A program made the translations under genes and the position numbers. Source: Clostridia bacterium (lineage in GTDB: Bacteria; Bacillota; Clostridia; Oscillospirales; Acutalibacteraceae). From it: a stretch of DNA of 64,000 nt. The stretch spans positions 1 to 64,000 of the forward strand of contig JAFSYM010000004.1 of NCBI GenBank assembly GCA_017450005.1, in the 5' to 3' direction. The notes below the pieces were generated by a model, which saw only the letters and a list, made by a program, of their open reading frames with translations, ran no database searches and was not told the origin of the DNA. Below are positions 35,582-44,723 of the stretch, one piece after another (positions within the stretch are counted from its first letter, which is position 1; each line of letters begins with the position of its first letter).

Positions 35582-37897
35582 ATGACAGACAGCAATATAC
35601 TCTACTATACGCGGCCGTCACGTCGTTGGACCGATGCGCTTCCGCTCGGAAACGGTTCTCTTGGCGCCATGGTTTGGGGCACAACGCAGGAAGAAGTTCT
35701 TTCACTTAACCTGGATACACTGTGGTCCGGCAAACCGCATTATGAAGAGAATCTCAAAGCGAGCGCTGCCTTTGCCGACGTGCGTCACAGAGTCTTTGAG
35801 AAAGATCAGATTCCTTCCGTCACAAAAACTGTAATCGAAAACATGGAAGGATATGATACAGAGAGCTACCTTCCGCTGGGCGAACTGCGAATCGGCGCCA
35901 CAGTCGTACCGCCGGCAGTCGACCAGTACAGCCGCCGGCTCGATCTGCAGACTGCTGTACAGACCGTCTTTTACCTGAGAGACGGTGCTCCCTATACGGA
36001 AGAATGGTTTGTTTCCTATCCGCAACAGGTTCTTGTCGGCCATATCCATTGCGATAAGAAAATGGATCTGCAAATTTCACTGCGCTGCGCACTGGCACAT
36101 TCTGCATTTACGCAGGGTGAAACACTCATCGTTGATGGTCAATGTCCCGGCGGTATGGGGCCTTATCGTTCCTATTTCCTGCCGCAGAGTGACGATCCGC
36201 AGAATCAGGGCATGTTTTTCCGCACGGCCGTTCGTGTTCGTCTGACGGACGGCGTGGCATACTACGAGGGCAGCAACATCTCGCTGCGTGACGTGACGGA
36301 CTTTGATATTGTTCTGGCCGCGGAAGACTCCTTCAACGGCTATGATAAGCACCCCGTTCTGGAAGGAAAGGCGTACAAACAGCCGGTTCTGGATCGGCTG
36401 GATGCGGCGCTCGCTCTTTCTTACGAAGCGCTGAAAGAGACGCATATCGCAGCGCACAGAGACCTGTATGATCGTGTGAAGCTGGAAATCGAGAGCGAAC
36501 AGCGTGAAAATATACCGACCAACGAACGTCTGCTCGACTTTGGAAACGGCGTCAGCGATCCCGGACTGTACGTACTTTTGTTCAATTACGGACGGTATCT
36601 TGCCATCAGCGCATCGAGGCCGGGCAGTCAGGCGATGAACCTGCAGGGCATCTGGAACCAGCTTCTGCATGCGCCCTGGGCGGCGAACTACACCGTCAAC
36701 ATCAACACGGAGATGAACTACTGGCCGATCCTCCCCTGCAATCTGACGGAGCTGAATGCGCCGCTGATGGACATGCTTCGCGATATGTCGGTTGCCGGCC
36801 GACGTGTTGCCAGGCAATATTACGATGCGGACGGTTTTGTATGTCATCACAACAGCGATCTGTGGCGCATGTGCGTGCCGACAACGGGGAACCCGAGCTG
36901 GTTCTTCTGGTACAACGGCGCCGGATGGATGAGCCGACACGCCTTTGAACAATATGAATATACGCTGGATCGTGCCTTTTTGCGCGAAACGGCTCTGCCG
37001 ATTCTGAAGGGCTGCGCGGAGTTTTATCTGTCGATTCTCACAGAGGATCCGAACGGAGATCTGGTCTGTTCTCCATCCACATCGCCGGAAAATGTGTTTA
37101 TCATTGACGACGAGGAATACGCCATAGCGCAGACCACCACAATGACAATGAGCATTTGCCGTGAAGTGCTGGAAAACACAGCGAAAGCCTGTGAGATTCT
37201 CGGCGTTGAAAATGAACTGCTGACACGAATTCAGTCTGTTCTTCCGCGTCTGCGTCCGTTTAAGGTCGGCAAAGACGGCCGTCTGCTGGAGTGGTACGAT
37301 GAGCAGATCGAGGAAGATCCGCACCACCGTCACGTCTCCCATCTGTATGCGCTGCATCCGGCGAATCTGATTTCCGTGTGTGAAACGCCGGATCTTGCCG
37401 ATGCATGCCGCAAAACACTCGAAGCACGCGGCGACGACGGTACGGGCTGGAGTCTCGGCTGGAAGATCAACTTCTGGGCAAGACTGCGCGACGGTGATCG
37501 CGCGCTACATCTTCTGGAAACCCAGCTTCGGTATGTCGATGATGAAAATGTTCGCTACAATCGCGGCGGCGGTACATACGCCAATCTGTTTGACGCGCAT
37601 CCGCCTTTCCAGATCGACGGAAACTTCGGTGCGACCAGCGGCGTGACGGAGATGCTGCTGCAGAGTCTGGACGGCAAAATCTATCTTCTGCCTGCTCTTC
37701 CCTCTAAATGGAAAAACGGTTCTGTGCAGGGTCTGCGTGCCAAAGGAAATGTGACGGTCAACATCCAGTGGCAGGACGGAAAGCTGACAGAAGTCGAGCT
37801 GATCGGACAGAATCCGTCCGTGACCGTCTGCTATGGCGACTTGCAGAAAACCGTCTGCGTGGACGGCACGCTTCGGCTGAACAGCATACTCGAATAA
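35582..37897 (+). CDS. glycoside hydrolase family 95 protein (alpha-L-fucosidase type)
   Basis: 771-aa inverting glycosidase of the GH95 family, which removes alpha-1,2-L-fucose (or alpha-L-galactose) from glycans. The N-terminal beta-domain begins ALPLGNGSLGAMVWG. The catalytic (alpha/alpha)6 barrel shows NYTVNINTEMNYWP (paired Asn), EEDPHHRHVSHLYALHP (general acid Glu region) and FQIDGNFGATSG (Asp), in family order. No signal peptide, so it acts inside the cell on imported oligosaccharides, which is inference. Stand-alone gene with its own promoter and a shared terminator at 37913-37942. Confidence 0.93.
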   Translation: MTDSNILYYTRPSRRWTDALPLGNGSLGAMVWGTTQEEVLSLNLDTLWSGKPHYEENLKASAAFADVRHRVFEKDQIPSVTKTVIENMEGYDTESYLPLGELRIGATVVPPAVDQYSRRLDLQTAVQTVFYLRDGAPYTEEWFVSYPQQVLVGHIHCDKKMDLQISLRCALAHSAFTQGETLIVDGQCPGGMGPYRSYFLPQSDDPQNQGMFFRTAVRVRLTDGVAYYEGSNISLRDVTDFDIVLAAEDSFNGYDKHPVLEGKAYKQPVLDRLDAALALSYEALKETHIAAHRDLYDRVKLEIESEQRENIPTNERLLDFGNGVSDPGLYVLLFNYGRYLAISASRPGSQAMNLQGIWNQLLHAPWAANYTVNINTEMNYWPILPCNLTELNAPLMDMLRDMSVAGRRVARQYYDADGFVCHHNSDLWRMCVPTTGNPSWFFWYNGAGWMSRHAFEQYEYTLDRAFLRETALPILKGCAEFYLSILTEDPNGDLVCSPSTSPENVFIIDDEEYAIAQTTTMTMSICREVLENTAKACEILGVENELLTRIQSVLPRLRPFKVGKDGRLLEWYDEQIEEDPHHRHVSHLYALHPANLISVCETPDLADACRKTLEARGDDGTGWSLGWKINFWARLRDGDRALHLLETQLRYVDDENVRYNRGGGTYANLFDAHPPFQIDGNFGATSGVTEMLLQSLDGKIYLLPALPSKWKNGSVQGLRAKGNVTVNIQWQDGKLTEVELIGQNPSVTVCYGDLQKTVCVDGTLRLNSILE

Positions 37898-37912
37898 ACA
37901 AAATAATATACA

Positions 37913-37942
37913 AACGCCGCAGGGAATGCTCCTTGCGGCGTT
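37913..37942. terminator. bidirectional terminator between GH95 and iorB
   Basis: A 9-bp stem AACGCCGCA / TGCGGCGTT lies between convergent genes. It is followed by TAACGTTTATC on plus and by TTGTATATTATTTTG on minus. Confidence 0.7.
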
Positions 37943-37960
37943 AACGTTTATCTATGCAGT

Positions 37961-38539
37961 TCAGTTTTCGTAATTCCAGCCGAGTTCAAATGCTTTCAGA
38001 TTCATCTCCAGGAATTTCGGCGGAACGGTTTCGTGCAGCGCGTCAATCCAGACCTGTTTCGCAATTTCAGATTTGGAAGCAAGCACGCCGATCAGCACAA
38101 CATTGACTGCCTTTGCGGAACCGGCTTCAACGGCAAGAGACAGCGCATCAATCGCCGTAACGTCCGCGCCGGCCGCTCTGAGCGCATCCAAAACGCCGTC
38201 GGGATATGTATCCGCGCCGGAAATCACGGTCATGGGATCAATCGTCTGTGTATTGACAATGAGCTTGCCGTCCGTCTTCAGATACGCAAGCCAGCGCGCA
38301 GCCTCCAGCTGCTCAAACGACAGCAGCAGATCCGCTTCGCCTTTTTCAATGATGGGCGACGCGACACATTCGCCGTATCGCACATACGTCACGACGGAAC
38401 CACCGCGCTGACTCATGCCGTGCACCTCAGATACCTTGACGTCAAACCCTTCGGAAACCAGCGCTGCACCAAGGATGCGGCTGGCAAGCAGCGTCCCCTG
38501 TCCGCCGACGCCGACAATCATAATACTCTTTGTAGCCAT
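37961..38539 (-). CDS. iorB: indolepyruvate:ferredoxin oxidoreductase, beta subunit
   Basis: Gamma/beta-type subunit (192 aa) of the 2-oxoacid:ferredoxin oxidoreductase family. SIMIVGVGGQGTLLASRIL and the GMSQRGGSVVTYVRYG block are diagnostic. The ATG at 38539 has AGGAGG 8 nt upstream and lies just after the iorA stop. Forms the active complex with IorA in breakdown of aromatic 2-oxoacids. Confidence 0.93.
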   Translation of the reverse strand: MATKSIMIVGVGGQGTLLASRILGAALVSEGFDVKVSEVHGMSQRGGSVVTYVRYGECVASPIIEKGEADLLLSFEQLEAARWLAYLKTDGKLIVNTQTIDPMTVISGADTYPDGVLDALRAAGADVTAIDALSLAVEAGSAKAVNVVLIGVLASKSEIAKQVWIDALHETVPPKFLEMNLKAFELGWNYEN

Positions 38540-38552
38540 CCGTTTCCCCTCC

Positions 38553-40298
38553 TTAGCCTTCGATTGCGTCAAATTTGCACATCTGACGACAGACATTGCA
38601 GCCGACGCACTGCATAAAGTCGATCACAGCTTTGTTGTCTTTAAAGCTGATTGCCGGACATCCGATGCGCATGCACATCTTGCAGGAGCGGCATTTGTCC
38701 GCATTGACTTTAAGCGGCGGATTATGTTTGACTTTTTTGAGCAGAGCACACGGACGACGGGAGATAATCAGAGACGGCGCATCCACATCGAGTTCCTCGC
38801 GGATCGCATCCTCACATTCCTTCAGGTTGTAAGGATCGACCACACGTACACGCTGAATGCCGACTGCTTCTGCCAGTTTTTCAAGGCTGACAGCAGAAGT
38901 CGGATCGCCTTTGATCGTCAATCCGGTTGTGGGATTCTGCTGGTGACCGGTCATGCCGGTGATGGAATTGTCCAGAATAATCACGACAGAATTGCTCTGA
39001 TTGTATGCGATATTGATAAGACCCGTTACACCGGAGTGAATGAACGTGGAATCACCTATTACAGCGACGCTCTTGCTGCTGTATTCGGGATTTGCCTTGT
39101 TGCGTCCGTGCAGCGCAGATACGGACGCGCCCATGCAGATGACGGTGTCGATCATACCGAGCGGCTGCATCGCGCCGAGCGTATAGCAGCCGATATCGCC
39201 GCTGACCATGACGCCGATCTTTTTGAGCGCGTAGAACAACCCGCGATGCGGACATCCCGCGCACAACACGGGCGGTCTGCCCGGAACATGCACGTCAGCC
39301 GTCAGAACCGGTTTCTCCGTGCCGAGAATGACCTTGGCAATCAGAGACTGCGAATACTCGCCCTGCAGCGTAAACGCATCTTTTCCGATTACGGAGATAC
39401 CGTGCTTACGGCAGTGCGTCTCGATATAATCGTCCAGCTCTTCAAGCACGTAAACGGTTTCACATGTCTCGGCAAAAGAACGAATCAGATCAACAGGCAG
39501 CGGATATACGCAGCCAAGTTTCAGATAGGACGCCTGATCGCCCAGCGCTTCCTTCGCGTATTGATAGCAGGTTCCTGCCGCAATCACGCCGATTTTTTTG
39601 CTGTTCCATTCGACCTTGTTGATCCCGGCATCCACCGCTTCGGACTCTGCCCATGCAGTCTGATCAAGCACACGCTTCTCCACCACAACATGGCGACCCT
39701 TAGCCATAGCGGGCATCATCACATTCTTGGCGATATTCTTCTCATACGGCAAAACACCGACGTCCTCACGCGTGCCGAGCTCGCACAGAGATCGCGCATG
39801 CGCAATCCGTGTCGTCAAACGCAGAATGACAGGCGTATCGAATCGCTCCGAGAGCACATAAGCCTGCTTTGCAAATGCCAGACATTCCGCAGAATCGGCC
39901 GGCTCGAGCATCATTGTTTTGGACGCCATCGCGTAATGGCGGGAATCCTGCTCGTTCTGCGAGGAGTGCATACCGGGATCATCCGCAACAACGATCACCA
40001 TACCGGCGTTGACGCCCGTATACGAAGCTGTAAACAACGGATCAGCCGCAACGTTCAAACCGACATGCTTCATGCCGCAAAAGCTGCGCGCACCGGCGAT
40101 CGCAGCGCCGATCGCTGTTTCCATAGCAACCTTTTCATTCGGCGCCCATTCGCAGTAGATTTCGTCATACAGTGCCGCGCATTCCGTGACTTCCGTACTC
40201 GGCGTGCCCGGATAACTGGACGCGACGCGGCAGCCGCCCTCGAACAAACCGCGCGCGACTGCCTCATTACCTAATAACAGTTTTTTCAAATCAAACAC
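38553..40298 (-). CDS. iorA: indolepyruvate:ferredoxin oxidoreductase, alpha subunit
   Basis: Thiamine-diphosphate enzyme (581 aa) that oxidatively decarboxylates indolepyruvate and other aryl pyruvates to acyl-CoA with ferredoxin as acceptor. Early GNEAVARGLFEGGCRVASSYPG, the ThDP region with CAGCPHRG and GDIGCYTLG, and a C-terminal ferredoxin domain with two 4Fe-4S motifs (CRSCKMCMRIGCP and CVGCNVCRQMC) give a full-length IorA. Runs from the symporter gene 34 nt upstream, suggesting amino-acid uptake and fermentation as a unit. Confidence 0.95.
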   Translation of the reverse strand: MFDLKKLLLGNEAVARGLFEGGCRVASSYPGTPSTEVTECAALYDEIYCEWAPNEKVAMETAIGAAIAGARSFCGMKHVGLNVAADPLFTASYTGVNAGMVIVVADDPGMHSSQNEQDSRHYAMASKTMMLEPADSAECLAFAKQAYVLSERFDTPVILRLTTRIAHARSLCELGTREDVGVLPYEKNIAKNVMMPAMAKGRHVVVEKRVLDQTAWAESEAVDAGINKVEWNSKKIGVIAAGTCYQYAKEALGDQASYLKLGCVYPLPVDLIRSFAETCETVYVLEELDDYIETHCRKHGISVIGKDAFTLQGEYSQSLIAKVILGTEKPVLTADVHVPGRPPVLCAGCPHRGLFYALKKIGVMVSGDIGCYTLGAMQPLGMIDTVICMGASVSALHGRNKANPEYSSKSVAVIGDSTFIHSGVTGLINIAYNQSNSVVIILDNSITGMTGHQQNPTTGLTIKGDPTSAVSLEKLAEAVGIQRVRVVDPYNLKECEDAIREELDVDAPSLIISRRPCALLKKVKHNPPLKVNADKCRSCKMCMRIGCPAISFKDNKAVIDFMQCVGCNVCRQMCKFDAIEG

Positions 40299-40332
40299 CT
40301 CAGATATAGGATTGATTTATATTATGACACAT

Positions 40333-41844
40333 TTATTCGTTTTCGACAAGACCTTTGTAGAAAAATTCTTGCGAAGACGCATCTTTCTCCGAATGGAAAA
40401 TAGCCGAACCGACAAAGCAAAGGATAATTGAAACGAGCATAGCTGCGCAGGCGAACTGCGGACCGAAACCGGCAAGCTTCACCACCTGCGGCGCTTCGGA
40501 ACCGCAAAGCGTCAGAATCTTACAGCTTGCGGGAACCATTGCCGTCAGGAAACCGCCGAGAATGCCGCACCATGCACCGCCCTTGGAGAGCTTCTTGTAG
40601 TAGAGCGCAAGCACATAGGGCGCAAGGAATGATCCGGAGATAATGCCCCAGGAATAGCTCATCATGTCAAGAATCGGCGTATCAGTATTGGCCACAACAT
40701 ACGAAATGACAATAAAGACAACGCAAAGAATCTTGGTCAGTGTGCGAACAGCTTTATCCTGCATCTTGGCAATCGGACGAATAAAGTCAATCGACAGCGT
40801 AGAACTTGCAGTCAGCGTCACCGAGCAAAGCGTCGATACAGATGCCGCGATCAGAAGCATCAGCACTACGCCAAGCAAAACGGTCGGAAGACCTGTTTCT
40901 TTCAGAAGATTCGGCACAATGTAATCCTGTCCCATCTCTTTCATTTGATCGGCGCTGAAATAGCGGAAGCAGAGAGAGCCGATGAAATATCCGCCGCCGG
41001 CCACAAGAAACGCAAAAAATGTTGAAATCTTAATGCCGCGTTTTGCCTGTTCGTCATCGCGGATACCGAAATACTTCTGAATCATCTGCGGCAAGCCCCA
41101 TGTGCCGAAAGACGTCATGAGAACCGTTGCCCACAGCGCAACCCAGTTGGAACCGCTCATCGGCGAGAATCCGTGTTCGCCGCGTGCATATTCCGCCACG
41201 CCGGCAAAACCGCCGACCTGATTGCTGCGAACCACAAAGAGAATCAGCAGCGCAATGCCGAACATCATGATAATGCCCTGCACAAAATCAGCGCGTGCCT
41301 GCACAAGATAGCCGCCGAAGAGCAGCAGCAGCGCAGCAAGCACAGCAATGACGATCATACAGATCGTATAATCAATGCCCAGCAGAACCTCGGCAACGGA
41401 GGCGAGTCCCTTATAAACAGAAGCGGAATACGGAACCATAAAGATGAAAATCACAACGCAGGCAAAAATCTTCATGGCAGAGCTGCCGTAACGCATTTCA
41501 AAGAACTGCGGCATGGTCTTCAGTTTAAGACGAGCGGAAACGTCGCGCGTGCGACGCGCCAGAACTTTCCATGCAAAATAGGAACCGAATACAGCATTGC
41601 CGATACCGGCAAGAATGCCCCAAAGTCCGTATTTCAGACCGGTACCGCCAGCATACCCGACAAACATAACCGCCGAGAAGTACGCTGTACCATAAGACAG
41701 CGCGGAAAGCCACGCGCCCGCTTTGCGGCCGCCGACTGTGAAATCCGCCACACTCTTGGACTTGCGACCCGTCCAGATACCGACAGCGATCAAAAAAACA
41801 AGATAGACCGCCAGAGTTACCCAAATACCGACTTGCTGATTCAT
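40333..41844 (-). CDS. sodium:solute symporter (SSS family)
   Basis: Integral membrane transporter with about 13 hydrophobic segments, 503 aa, of the proline/pantothenate/sugar symporter superfamily. FTVGGRKAGAWLSALSYGTA and FGTWGLPQMIQKYFGIRD are typical SSS blocks. The most likely substrate is an amino acid or carboxylate, judged from the downstream iorAB, but the family alone does not decide this. ATG at 41844 with AAGGAG 11 nt upstream. Promoter at 41898-41926. Confidence 0.88.
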   Translation of the reverse strand: MNQQVGIWVTLAVYLVFLIAVGIWTGRKSKSVADFTVGGRKAGAWLSALSYGTAYFSAVMFVGYAGGTGLKYGLWGILAGIGNAVFGSYFAWKVLARRTRDVSARLKLKTMPQFFEMRYGSSAMKIFACVVIFIFMVPYSASVYKGLASVAEVLLGIDYTICMIVIAVLAALLLLFGGYLVQARADFVQGIIMMFGIALLILFVVRSNQVGGFAGVAEYARGEHGFSPMSGSNWVALWATVLMTSFGTWGLPQMIQKYFGIRDDEQAKRGIKISTFFAFLVAGGGYFIGSLCFRYFSADQMKEMGQDYIVPNLLKETGLPTVLLGVVLMLLIAASVSTLCSVTLTASSTLSIDFIRPIAKMQDKAVRTLTKILCVVFIVISYVVANTDTPILDMMSYSWGIISGSFLAPYVLALYYKKLSKGGAWCGILGGFLTAMVPASCKILTLCGSEAPQVVKLAGFGPQFACAAMLVSIILCFVGSAIFHSEKDASSQEFFYKGLVENE

Positions 41845-41897
41845 TATTTGTCCCACTCCTTTAGTGCTTTAAAGCGTTTATCCGCTAAAGTGACTTC

Positions 41898-41926
41898 ATT
41901 GTACATGATTTCTATACGTTTGTCAA
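41898..41926 (-). promoter_or_regulatory. sigma-A promoter of the symporter-iorAB operon
   Basis: Minus strand TTGACA, 17-nt spacer, TACAAT. Downstream of it an imperfect inverted repeat (CTTTAGCG / CGCTTTAAAG) lies in the leader and could be an operator. Otherwise 41927-42018 holds nothing that I can identify. Confidence 0.8.
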
Positions 41927-42018
41927 GGTTATTTTGAAATTTTTTCGCTGTGCACCGAAAGAGTTGAATCCGTAATCCTATAAACACGAAAATCCGCGTA
42001 GACAGCAGTAAAAGAATC

Positions 42019-42061
42019 ACGGCTTTTCCTCTACTTTTGCATAGAAGAAAAGCCGTTTTTT
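42019..42061. terminator. long hairpin between lipoprotein and symporter units
   Basis: ACGGCTTTTC ... GAAAAGCCGT, extended by TCTA/TAGA after one mismatch. On plus it is followed by TTTTTT; on minus by GATTCTTTTACTG. It lies after the minus-strand lipoprotein at 42112 and probably terminates it, although the better U-run faces the plus strand. Confidence 0.65.
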
Positions 42062-42111
42062 AGATGCTATTCTATTGTATCGCTGAAAGCGACTGACTCA
42101 AAAAATCCAGA

Positions 42112-42990
42112 TCAAAGAGTCACAGCGTATTCGACCTGACCGGTTGCACCCTTAAGCGTAGCGGGGATCGGGCCAACCTTAACCTTGGTGTTGTCGATGC
42201 TGACGTCGACCGTATAATGCCACTTACCGGAAACGATCTTGCCGGAGTCATTATCGACCTTGACATCAATATATGCATTGTTGTAGTGCAGCTTGATGGA
42301 GCCTTCGGAAGCGTCAACAGAAACGCCGTCGAGCTCATCAATTGCTTTCTGAACACCGTCCAGAATGGAGACGCCGTGGCCGACGTGGCCTTCCTTGGAT
42401 TTGCCGTACATGCCGTCGGTCTGCTCCTTGAGGTTGATACGCAGCGTGGTATACTTGCCGTCGCTGCTTGCTTTCGCGGAAGCGACGTCGTCTGCGGTCA
42501 GGTTCTGGAAACCGCCGGTCACATGATCGATCGGGCCGGAGTTCTTGGCAAGCGCGTTCTTGGCGATCGGCTCAAAAGCGCTGATCAGGCCGCCGACCAG
42601 ACCGCTGCCTCCGTTGAGGAAGACGAGTTCCATCTTGTCGTTTGCGTTGATTTTACCCTTGTTCGTTTCGGTGGCTGCCGCCTTATAGAAATCAACGATT
42701 TCCGCCACGGTTTCAGGCGTCTTCTTTTCGTCGGCTTCCGTGGTCTCCTCGGCAGGTGCAGCTTCTGTCGCCGCTTCCGTTGCAGCTTCCGTCGCATCCG
42801 CGGCGGCTTCGGTCGCATCCACAGCTTCCGTTGTTTCAGCAGCCTCCGCAGTCGTGTCGACAACAGCTTCCGTAACAGTCGCTTCTGCAGCCGTCGTCTC
42901 CGGTTCTTCGGACGTCTTGCCGCCGCAGGCAGCCATGGTCAGAACAATCGCGAAAGCAGAAATAATTGCAATGAGTTTCCGAATTTTCAT
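42112..42990 (-). CDS. Thr/Glu/Ala-rich putative lipoprotein, paralogue 2 of a tandem pair
   Basis: 292 aa. Signal sequence with lipobox (LTMAAC, Cys at about 22). Next comes a low-complexity segment of about 65 residues built of E-A-A-T/T-T-E-A repeats, which probably spans the cell wall, and then a globular domain of about 200 residues. That domain is closely related to the product of 43015-43908: shared NLTADDVASA, DGKYTTL, NLKEQTDG, GHVGHGVS and GKIVSG. No known family recognised. It starts 24 nt after the upstream paralogue, so the two are co-transcribed. Confidence 0.8.
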   Translation of the reverse strand: MKIRKLIAIISAFAIVLTMAACGGKTSEEPETTAAEATVTEAVVDTTAEAAETTEAVDATEAAADATEAATEAATEAAPAEETTEADEKKTPETVAEIVDFYKAAATETNKGKINANDKMELVFLNGGSGLVGGLISAFEPIAKNALAKNSGPIDHVTGGFQNLTADDVASAKASSDGKYTTLRINLKEQTDGMYGKSKEGHVGHGVSILDGVQKAIDELDGVSVDASEGSIKLHYNNAYIDVKVDNDSGKIVSGKWHYTVDVSIDNTKVKVGPIPATLKGATGQVEYAVTL

Positions 42991-43014
42991 ATTTTTATCC
43001 CCTTTCGGTTTTGC

Positions 43015-43908
43015 TTACATTGTGATAGTCTGCGAAATGACTGCCTTGGCACCCTTCAGCGTGATGCTGAGAATACCGATCTTCGCCTTCACGTTGTCAA
43101 TCGTTGCCGTGCAAACGTGCGACCATGTACCGGAAACGATTTTGCCGGTTGCGTTGTCGATCTTGACATTGATCTTACCGTTTGTATAATGCAACTTGAC
43201 TTCACCGCCGGAGGGATCGACATCCACACCGTTGAGCTCATCAATGGCATTCTGCACGTTGCCGAGCACGGAAACACCGTGACCGACATGCCCGCTCTTA
43301 CTGTCGCCTGTAAAGCCGTCAGTCTGCTCCTTGAGGTTGATGGTCAGCGTGGTATACTTGCCGTCATCCTTGGCTGTCGCGGATGCAACGTCGTCTGCCG
43401 TCAGATTCTTATACCCGCCTGTTATATGATTGTCAGTGGAAGAATTCTTGGCCAGCGTCTTCTGCACGATCGGCTCAAGCAGGCTGATAAAAGAGCCGAC
43501 AGCGCCGCTGCCGCCGTCAAGAGATTCAAGATTCATCTTATTGCTCGTCTGTACGCCGCTCTTATCGGACAGTGTAGCAGCTGCCTTGTAGAACTCCACG
43601 ATCTCTTCTTTGGTTTCGGGCACTTTCTTTGCAGCTTCTGTTGTTTCTTCCGCTTCGGCAGCTGCTTCAGTAGCAGCCTCTGTCGCCTCGGGCGCCGCCG
43701 CTTCCGTCACAGCTTCTGTCGATTCCGCGTCAGCAGCCGAAGACGTTACTTCGACAGCCGCCGCTTCGGTCTGCGCCTCAACCGTCTCAAGCACAGTTTC
43801 CGTTGTGTCGGCTGTTACGGGTTCTTCCGTTGTCTTACTGCCGCAAGCTGCCATTGAAAGTGCCAGAACTGCTGCCAGCAAGAGTGCAAGAATTCGTTTC
43901 GTTGTCAT
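43015..43908 (-). CDS. Thr/Glu/Ala-rich putative lipoprotein, paralogue 1 of a tandem pair
   Basis: 297 aa with signal sequence and lipobox (LSMAAC), a Thr/Glu/Ala/Val low-complexity spacer of about 70 residues, and a C-terminal domain shared with the next gene. ATG at 43908 with AAAGG 10 nt upstream; an in-frame upstream ATG at 43941 would put an odd charged stretch before the signal peptide. Promoter at 43954-43982. Role unknown; the layout (anchor, flexible stalk, domain) suits a cell-surface or substrate-binding protein. Confidence 0.8.
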   Translation of the reverse strand: MTTKRILALLLAAVLALSMAACGSKTTEEPVTADTTETVLETVEAQTEAAAVEVTSSAADAESTEAVTEAAAPEATEAATEAAAEAEETTEAAKKVPETKEEIVEFYKAAATLSDKSGVQTSNKMNLESLDGGSGAVGSFISLLEPIVQKTLAKNSSTDNHITGGYKNLTADDVASATAKDDGKYTTLTINLKEQTDGFTGDSKSGHVGHGVSVLGNVQNAIDELNGVDVDPSGGEVKLHYTNGKINVKIDNATGKIVSGTWSHVCTATIDNVKAKIGILSITLKGAKAVISQTITM

Positions 43909-43953
43909 GATTTTCAAACCTTTCTTATTAATTTTGCCCAAAAAAGCAGTTTT

Positions 43954-43982
43954 ATTATATCATCCGTCTGTGGTTTTTGCAA
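43954..43982 (-). promoter_or_regulatory. promoter of the tandem lipoprotein genes
   Basis: Minus strand TTGCAA, 17-nt spacer, TATAAT, about 45 nt before the ATG at 43908. Confidence 0.75.
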
Positions 43983-44031
43983 GATGTAATTCAGCAATTT
44001 TGAAAAAACATTTCAACTTGCTTTAATTCGG

Positions 44032-44060
44032 TTGAAACATTTTTTTGTATTTGTTATAAT
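44032..44060 (+). promoter_or_regulatory. promoter of the small lipoprotein gene
   Basis: TTGAAA, 17-nt spacer, TATAAT, about 25 nt before the ATG; SD GGGAGG. It is divergent from 43954-43982. Confidence 0.8.
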
Positions 44061-44086
44061 GACAGGTATGATGGGAGGTTTTATAA

Positions 44087-44650
44087 ATGAAAAAAGCTGT
44101 ATGTCTCCTACTGGCCGCAATGCTCGCCCTGCTGTGCTGCGGATGTAATATCCGGGGAAATACGACCGTATTAGATCGATATAGTCCGCAGGCGTTATAT
44201 AAGACATATTGCGCCATACAGGACGGGACATTGAAAATCTCAGTAAACAGAACGGAAACAATTCCGTCTCTCACCACTTCCTTCGTAGACAGTTCAAGCC
44301 TTGTTCAAAACAGAGCATCGCTGTATATCTATAACAACAAACAAAGTACCTACTATGTGTCGATACACGGCTATGCATGGATCACAGATTCAGTAGATCC
44401 GGAAAAGAACGCGCACAAAGCAATCTACTTCAACAACGAAACACAAGTGGCCAATTCTACATATGAAATCCGTGTCGATCCGGATCGCAATACATATTTA
44501 TTATATGAATTGGCAGACGGCGCATCACACCGCCCGACCAAAGAGTCCGTCTACTTCATCTTTTTCCTGCATGAAGACACGGAATATGCAGCCGCAGTCA
44601 CCGCCGACGGGATTGCATTCTGGCCGTTGGAACAAACTTTCAAAGACTAA
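44087..44650 (+). CDS. small putative lipoprotein of unknown function
   Basis: 187 aa. Signal peptide with a Cys-rich lipobox (LLCCGC, Cys at about 20). The mature domain is mixed, with many aromatic residues (KQSTYYVSIHGYAWITDS), and shows no motif I know. It is one of two plus-strand units in the window, convergent with the GH4 gene and separated from it by a shared terminator. Confidence 0.75.
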   Translation: MKKAVCLLLAAMLALLCCGCNIRGNTTVLDRYSPQALYKTYCAIQDGTLKISVNRTETIPSLTTSFVDSSSLVQNRASLYIYNNKQSTYYVSIHGYAWITDSVDPEKNAHKAIYFNNETQVANSTYEIRVDPDRNTYLLYELADGASHRPTKESVYFIFFLHEDTEYAAAVTADGIAFWPLEQTFKD

Positions 44651-44668
44651 AGCGCAAGCGCAAACAAT

Positions 44669-44704
44669 AAGAGCCGCGCCCATTCGGGAACGGCTCTTTG
44701 CTTT
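44669..44704. terminator. bidirectional terminator
   Basis: AAGAGCCG ... CGGCTCTT with an internal CCC/GGG stem. On plus it is followed by TGCTTTTATG; on minus by ATTGTTTG. It lies between convergent genes ending at 44650 and 44724. Confidence 0.75.
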
Positions 44705-44723
44705 TATGCTCAAAATCAGAAAA

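Noticed and set aside
36077-37357. A 426-codon minus-strand frame inside the GH95 gene
   Set aside because: The GH95 frame shows the full set of catalytic motifs; the antisense frame shows none.
38415-40274. A 619-codon plus-strand frame opposite iorA
   Set aside because: Composition is rich in His/Arg/Cys without motifs; it mirrors the iorA codons.
42217-43857. A 546-codon plus-strand frame across both tandem lipoproteins
   Set aside because: It results from the repeated low-complexity codons on the other strand and spans two genes with clear signal peptides.
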